A stretch of 64,000 bases of DNA from CAYNRA01 sp046296415. Lineage in GTDB: Bacteria > Bacteroidota > Bacteroidia > Cytophagales > Spirosomataceae. Of the stretch, positions 60,542-64,000 are shown in pieces. The translations under genes were made by a program, and so were the position numbers. The stretch is from assembly GCA_046296415.1 (NCBI GenBank), contig JBKBLN010000001.1, positions 1,333,978 to 1,397,977 on the forward strand. Reading direction: 5' to 3'. Position 1 is the first letter of the stretch, and the number at the start of each line of letters is the position of its first letter. A model generated the notes under the pieces. That model saw only the letters and a list, made by a program, of their open reading frames with translations, did no database searches and was not told where the DNA came from.

Positions 60542-63523
60542 GGGGATGTCCAATACAAAAACTTGATCCAGCCCCCCGTATTGACCAAACCAAAGATTCC
60601 CTCCTGAACTTTCCATGCCCTTTTTGGCCATTGCCAAACCAAATTGTGTGCTGTTTTCTGTAATCTTGGGTAAAAACAAGGTTTCCCTATCCTTTTCTGA
60701 TAATTCCACTTGGTCGCAATACATGACGATTTGGGCAAAATAAGGGGATACTTCAATGCGTACGTGCATTTCGACTGGTGTCTTCACGTTTTGATCGAAA
60801 AAAATACCGACTTGATGAATCGTTTTTTCTAAAAAAATAGGATCTAGGTTTACCCAAATAAATTCATCTGTATTCCTACCTTGTTTCACCATACGAACAT
60901 TTCGTAAGGATTTTATCCCCAGTTTTTGGAACCATTCACTTAAGTTAAAACGGATCGACTGGGGAACTTCCAAGTCTGCAAATTGAGTAAAGGACAAGGC
61001 TATGTCACTTAAATGATCAATTTTATCGATTAATTGAAGGAGTGCTTTTTTTCGCTTCAATGGTTCCTCTTGAGACGTATCTTCTGGAATCTGCCGAAGC
61101 ATTTGCTGAACCTGCAATTTCATGGGAGTAAGCGGATTTTTAATTTCATGCACCACCTGTTTGGCTACTTCCTGCCATGCCGCCTGTTTTTCACTTCGAG
61201 CCAATGCCTGTTTACTTTCCTCCAATTTTTCCAACATCTGATTGTAGGATCTTGTCAAAGTGCCAATTTCACCTGTCATATCGTCTGGAAGTCGCTCGTT
61301 GGTCCGTTCTAAACTCAAGCCTAACAACCGATTGGCTAAAACATGCAACGGATCTGTCAAGAAAGTGGCCATCCAATAAGCCGAGGTACACAGGAAGCCA
61401 AATAAAACCACAAACATAACCAAGACTGAACGTAGGAGGTATCTTTTTCGGATATCCAATTGTAAAGGAGCGTCCACAAAATCAATCTTCAACCACCCCA
61501 TGGGTTGATTAAATCGGGTCATTAACGGATAAAAAACAGCTGTTGCCCGGTATCCATACTGGGGCTGATGAACTTGCCGGATAACCAATTGGTTGGTTGT
61601 TAATGGGAAATCAATTGGCGAAGTGAATACATCCAAGCCTTCGTGAGTAATTCGTTGACCGGTTAGGTCATATAGTGTCATGGGTTGGTCTCGGTTGGCA
61701 CTGATTCGCTGGAAAGTTTCTTTCAAAACACCTCGACTCACTTTTCCCTCTACCCATAATTGGTAGTTTTTCTGAATTCCTTGGGCAATGTTTTTCGTCA
61801 CTTGTATTTGGCTGTCCGACTGCGTCTCGGACAAACCTTTATCAAATAATCGATACAAGATAAAAGTTAGTAAGAACAATGGGATTAAAAAAGCAAATTG
61901 AATGAATAACTGAATCCGCGAGGAAAATCCAATTTGGTTAATAAAGCGACTCTGTAGTACTAACCACAAGGACAGAAAAACCACCAAAATTTGAAAAACT
62001 GATATCATAAATAGGGCTCCGAAACTAGCCATCCGGTCCCATCGTCCCCACCGCGATTCTGCAAAAATCCAGTGGATATTTTGGCGTATCGGTATCACTT
62101 GAACCTCATACCCTTGAAACAAAAAATTTAGTTTGGAATTAGACCTAAGAATATCAATAAAAGTACGATCCTGAAACGGAAATAATCCTTTGGATTCTAG
62201 TATTCTGCGCTGATTTCCATCCCACAAGGCTAAATGATAATTTTCAAAGGAGTAAATTCCTTGTTTAAATTGTGTTTCTGCTTTCTGCCATAAATTACTC
62301 AATGTGATGGGATCCTGGCCAGGTAGGTAGCGAATCCACCACGATTTCCCTAACTGAACCCAATAGTAGGGATCTTCAAAATACACTTCCGGCGTTATAG
62401 GCAAACCGGGTGGTGAAGAAAAAAGTGTGTCCACTACTTGCAAGTAGGATAAACTATCGGCTGATTCCAGATAGTTCGTTTGCAGGTGCGTCGTAATACG
62501 TTCTGTGGTTAAAAATTCTTTTGTAATTGCAGCTTGAATCGTGGAATCTTTCGACCATTTTTGAGTCCACCGTATCAATATGTTTTCGATTTTTGGTTGA
62601 CGGGTTTCTTTTCCAGACCGAATAAACGCTTCCTTTACTATTTTTTGCTGTTTGACATGCAAATCGGCAGCATACCACGACAACATACCAGCCACGACAG
62701 AGGCGAACAGAATGAGATAGAAATAACTTTTTAAACGGATTTGATAGAGCGTAACGGGTAAGGAAAAGGAACACTGGATGATCCAAACCAAAATCATGAC
62801 CACTGAAATAGGCCAAAATTTAAAATAATAGAAATGGATTCCGATCCAAAAAAGGGGGACAAAAACAAATAGTAGAATACGCCAAACCAGGGAAAGGAAA
62901 AGCGATTGACTGATTTGAAAGAGGAGATGATGAAATGTAAATAAGAAGATTATGATTCCTGTGTAAAACCAAAACTGATATGGATCCAGTATTTGATAGT
63001 ACAAAAAGGTTTTTCCAGTTGATATAAACCAATCTCGACAAAACCACAACACCATTTCGGTTGTCCAGAAACTTAACCATAGCAAACCAATCATCCAAAC
63101 GATACGGCTGAGTGGATTTAAGTTTCTCCACTGAAAACGGTCCAGTAGTTTGGGCAAATGCCAGATACCGTATCCTAGAATGAGAATCAAGACAATCAGA
63201 GAAAAATAGACCGAGAAGTAACTTGTATGGGCAAACCAGGCAAATCGATGAGAAAATAGGGAGTGTTGGATGGAAACATGCGGCTCTAGAAGTACTCCGT
63301 AAAGGCGTATCGTGATCCACAGCATACTCCAACTAAGCCAAGATCTCCCTGGATTTAACTCTTTCCTAGCATGTATCAACCAAAGAAAAAAGGAGCTGGC
63401 GACCAAGGCCCCACTTACCCACAGGCTCCAATCCTCAAGGGAACGGAATTGCCAAGCACCTAGACCTAGAAGGAGGCCGGTCACTAAAAAGGCAAATGGC
63501 AGAAATCGCAAGAACTGGGACAT
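60533..63523 (-). CDS. Very large NtrY-like membrane histidine kinase with degenerate ATPase domain
   Basis: This 996-residue protein has about ten helices in its first 300 residues, a large extracytoplasmic region, two or three further helices, and a HAMP domain (FLTDPLHVLANRLLGLSLERTNE). The HisKA domain keeps the phospho-acceptor in VVHEIKNPLTPMKLQVQQ. The C-terminal ATPase domain has lost the N-box asparagine (TIHQVGIFFDQN), the DxGxG box (YCDQVELSEKD) and the second glycine box (STQFGLAMAKKG). A frameshift is unlikely because family-like sequence continues to the stop. The start is ATG 63523 rather than 63550. No partner regulator is adjacent. Confidence 0.85.
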   Translation of the reverse strand: MSQFLRFLPFAFLVTGLLLGLGAWQFRSLEDWSLWVSGALVASSFFLWLIHARKELNPGRSWLSWSMLWITIRLYGVLLEPHVSIQHSLFSHRFAWFAHTSYFSVYFSLIVLILILGYGIWHLPKLLDRFQWRNLNPLSRIVWMIGLLWLSFWTTEMVLWFCRDWFISTGKTFLYYQILDPYQFWFYTGIIIFLFTFHHLLFQISQSLFLSLVWRILLFVFVPLFWIGIHFYYFKFWPISVVMILVWIIQCSFSLPVTLYQIRLKSYFYLILFASVVAGMLSWYAADLHVKQQKIVKEAFIRSGKETRQPKIENILIRWTQKWSKDSTIQAAITKEFLTTERITTHLQTNYLESADSLSYLQVVDTLFSSPPGLPITPEVYFEDPYYWVQLGKSWWIRYLPGQDPITLSNLWQKAETQFKQGIYSFENYHLALWDGNQRRILESKGLFPFQDRTFIDILRSNSKLNFLFQGYEVQVIPIRQNIHWIFAESRWGRWDRMASFGALFMISVFQILVVFLSLWLVLQSRFINQIGFSSRIQLFIQFAFLIPLFLLTFILYRLFDKGLSETQSDSQIQVTKNIAQGIQKNYQLWVEGKVSRGVLKETFQRISANRDQPMTLYDLTGQRITHEGLDVFTSPIDFPLTTNQLVIRQVHQPQYGYRATAVFYPLMTRFNQPMGWLKIDFVDAPLQLDIRKRYLLRSVLVMFVVLFGFLCTSAYWMATFLTDPLHVLANRLLGLSLERTNERLPDDMTGEIGTLTRSYNQMLEKLEESKQALARSEKQAAWQEVAKQVVHEIKNPLTPMKLQVQQMLRQIPEDTSQEEPLKRKKALLQLIDKIDHLSDIALSFTQFADLEVPQSIRFNLSEWFQKLGIKSLRNVRMVKQGRNTDEFIWVNLDPIFLEKTIHQVGIFFDQNVKTPVEMHVRIEVSPYFAQIVMYCDQVELSEKDRETLFLPKITENSTQFGLAMAKKGMESSGGNLWFGQYGGLDQVFVLDIPLS

Positions 63524-63610
63524 AAAATAAGGTAAAGTCGCAGTACCCAAAGGGTAAAAAATCGTGCCAAAAATGATTTGCCTATTTATTTTGCGGGAAA
63601 AGATATTTCA

Positions 63611-63889
63611 TCATGATTTGGTTATGGTGAAGGCAGCCGATCCATCTGTGATTTGATAATCGATGGTTACCCCAATTAAATACATCAAGTGGCGTTTATC
63701 AATGAGAACATCAATCCCCTCAACTCGGTGGATTTCGTCATGCTCAGCGGGTTGATCGAATCCCAGAATATATTGAGCCGAGCAGGCTCCACCTTTGATC
63801 CCGACACGTAGGTAATACCCCTGAGGTAGGGCAGGAGAGTGAAGACTTTCTTGAATAGCCTCGTGGGCATCAGGGGAGATGGTAATCAT
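63611..63889 (-). CDS. IscA/HesB-like protein lacking the C-terminal cysteines
   Basis: The 92-residue protein starts MITISPDAHEAIQESL. The longer start at 63919 would span the -7 box at 63908-63915. It follows the A-type Fe-S carrier fold, with YYLRVGIKGGACSAQYILGFD containing the first conserved cysteine, but it ends DGSAAFTITKS where the family has CGCGSSF. Without the C-x-C pair it probably cannot hold a cluster in the usual way. Its role is unknown. Confidence 0.82.
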   Translation of the reverse strand: MITISPDAHEAIQESLHSPALPQGYYLRVGIKGGACSAQYILGFDQPAEHDEIHRVEGIDVLIDKRHLMYLIGVTIDYQITDGSAAFTITKS

Positions 63890-63907
63890 ATTGGTTCGTT
63901 TCTCCCA

Positions 63908-63915
63908 CAAAATTA
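63908..63915 (-). promoter_or_regulatory. -7 box of the IscA-like gene
   Basis: TAATTTTG on the minus strand matches TAnnTTTG and lies 19 nt upstream of the ATG at 63889. Confidence 0.5.
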
Positions 63916-63945
63916 CCATATTTGCAAGGTAAACAAAATTTAGAA

Positions 63946-64000
63946 ATGAACGGAGATATTTTACCCGGGTTGGTGGGTTTGGGTTTGGGGGCCTTGCTGG
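63946..64000 (+). CDS. Start of a gene cut by the window edge, membrane N-terminus
   Basis: ATG 63946 opens a frame that begins MNGDILPGLVGLGLGALL and runs off the window, 18 residues in all. The start of a hydrophobic helix is visible, as in RmuC-like or small membrane-anchored proteins, but too little is present to name it. Confidence 0.4.
   Translation, partial: MNGDILPGLVGLGLGALL

Noticed and set aside
63563..63570. Sigma-54-like promoter (TTGGCACG on the minus strand) upstream of the large histidine kinase gene
   Set aside because: The -24 half is perfect, but the expected -12 GC doublet (TTGC) is absent: TTTA stands at that spacing.

Overview
The window looks like a piece of chromosome from a member of the Bacteroidota, most likely the Cytophagales. 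The reasons are two SusC/SusD pairs, LytS/LytTR signalling, many promoters of the Bacteroidota type (TAnnTTTG), a lack of clear Shine-Dalgarno sequences, and a GC content I judge by eye to be in the low to mid forties. The genus cannot be named from what is visible. No rRNA, tRNA, CRISPR array, prophage, insertion sequence or recognisable defence island was found. Genes are densely packed, with many 4-nt ATGA overlaps and several convergent 3' overlaps.

Layout. (1) 1-3122: the tail of a truncated gene, then an arsenic cassette (ArsR repressor, arsenite methyltransferase, arsenate-reductase-like phosphatase, Acr3 efflux pump) with two matching candidate operators. (2) 3129-6337 (minus): a five-gene operon with an outer-membrane-type protein, a small exported-type protein, a LytS-type kinase, a LytTR regulator and a DUF1801 protein. 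(3) 6434-11801: an AraC regulator diverging from a beta-mannoside salvage set (SSS symporter, mannosylglucose phosphorylase, cellobiose/mannobiose 2-epimerase). (4) 11852-19311: housekeeping genes (hemC, peptidyl-prolyl isomerase, RmlD-like reductase, DUF2461, MarR, phenylalanine hydroxylase, aat) and a divergent DtxR/MntR-mntH pair with a palindromic operator. (5) 19628-26871: a SusC/SusD pair, a membrane-anchored ceramidase-like protein and a GH113-like beta-mannanase. (6) 26906-32498: a Nudix protein, a DUF779 protein and an aldehyde dehydrogenase separated by a repeat-rich gap, a divergent AraC regulator, FolD and a small P-loop kinase. (7) 32608-39866: an envelope-sugar phosphotransferase, thioesterase, PAP2-like protein, RpoN, isochorismate synthase and ccmEDCB. 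(8) 39890-54821: a LacI regulator with a classic palindromic operator, a second SusC/SusD pair, a 1001-residue FG-GAP/ASPIC lipoprotein, galactokinase, GH2 beta-galactosidase and GlpD, which together look like a galactoside utilisation locus. (9) 54888-64000: feoAB, NlpC/P60 and M23 cell-wall hydrolases, PssA, a metallo-beta-lactamase-fold hydrolase, a lone NUMOD4/HNH protein, a very large NtrY-like histidine kinase with a wrecked ATPase domain, and an IscA-like protein without its C-terminal cysteines.

How it fits together. Carbohydrate scavenging dominates. One route takes beta-mannosides through import, epimerisation and phosphorolysis, and another takes galactosides through SusC/D, beta-galactosidase and galactokinase. 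Metal and metalloid homeostasis is the second theme (ars, mntR/mntH, feoAB).

The most unusual items are the degenerate histidine kinase (60533-63523), the repeat/hairpin element between the aldehyde dehydrogenase and DUF779 genes (28156-28386), the 13-bp inverted repeat enclosing the feoA promoter, the AraC-type direct repeats exactly 63 bp apart, and the 143-nt convergent overlap of an M23 gene and pssA. I did not find a gene set that I could call a clearly new system.
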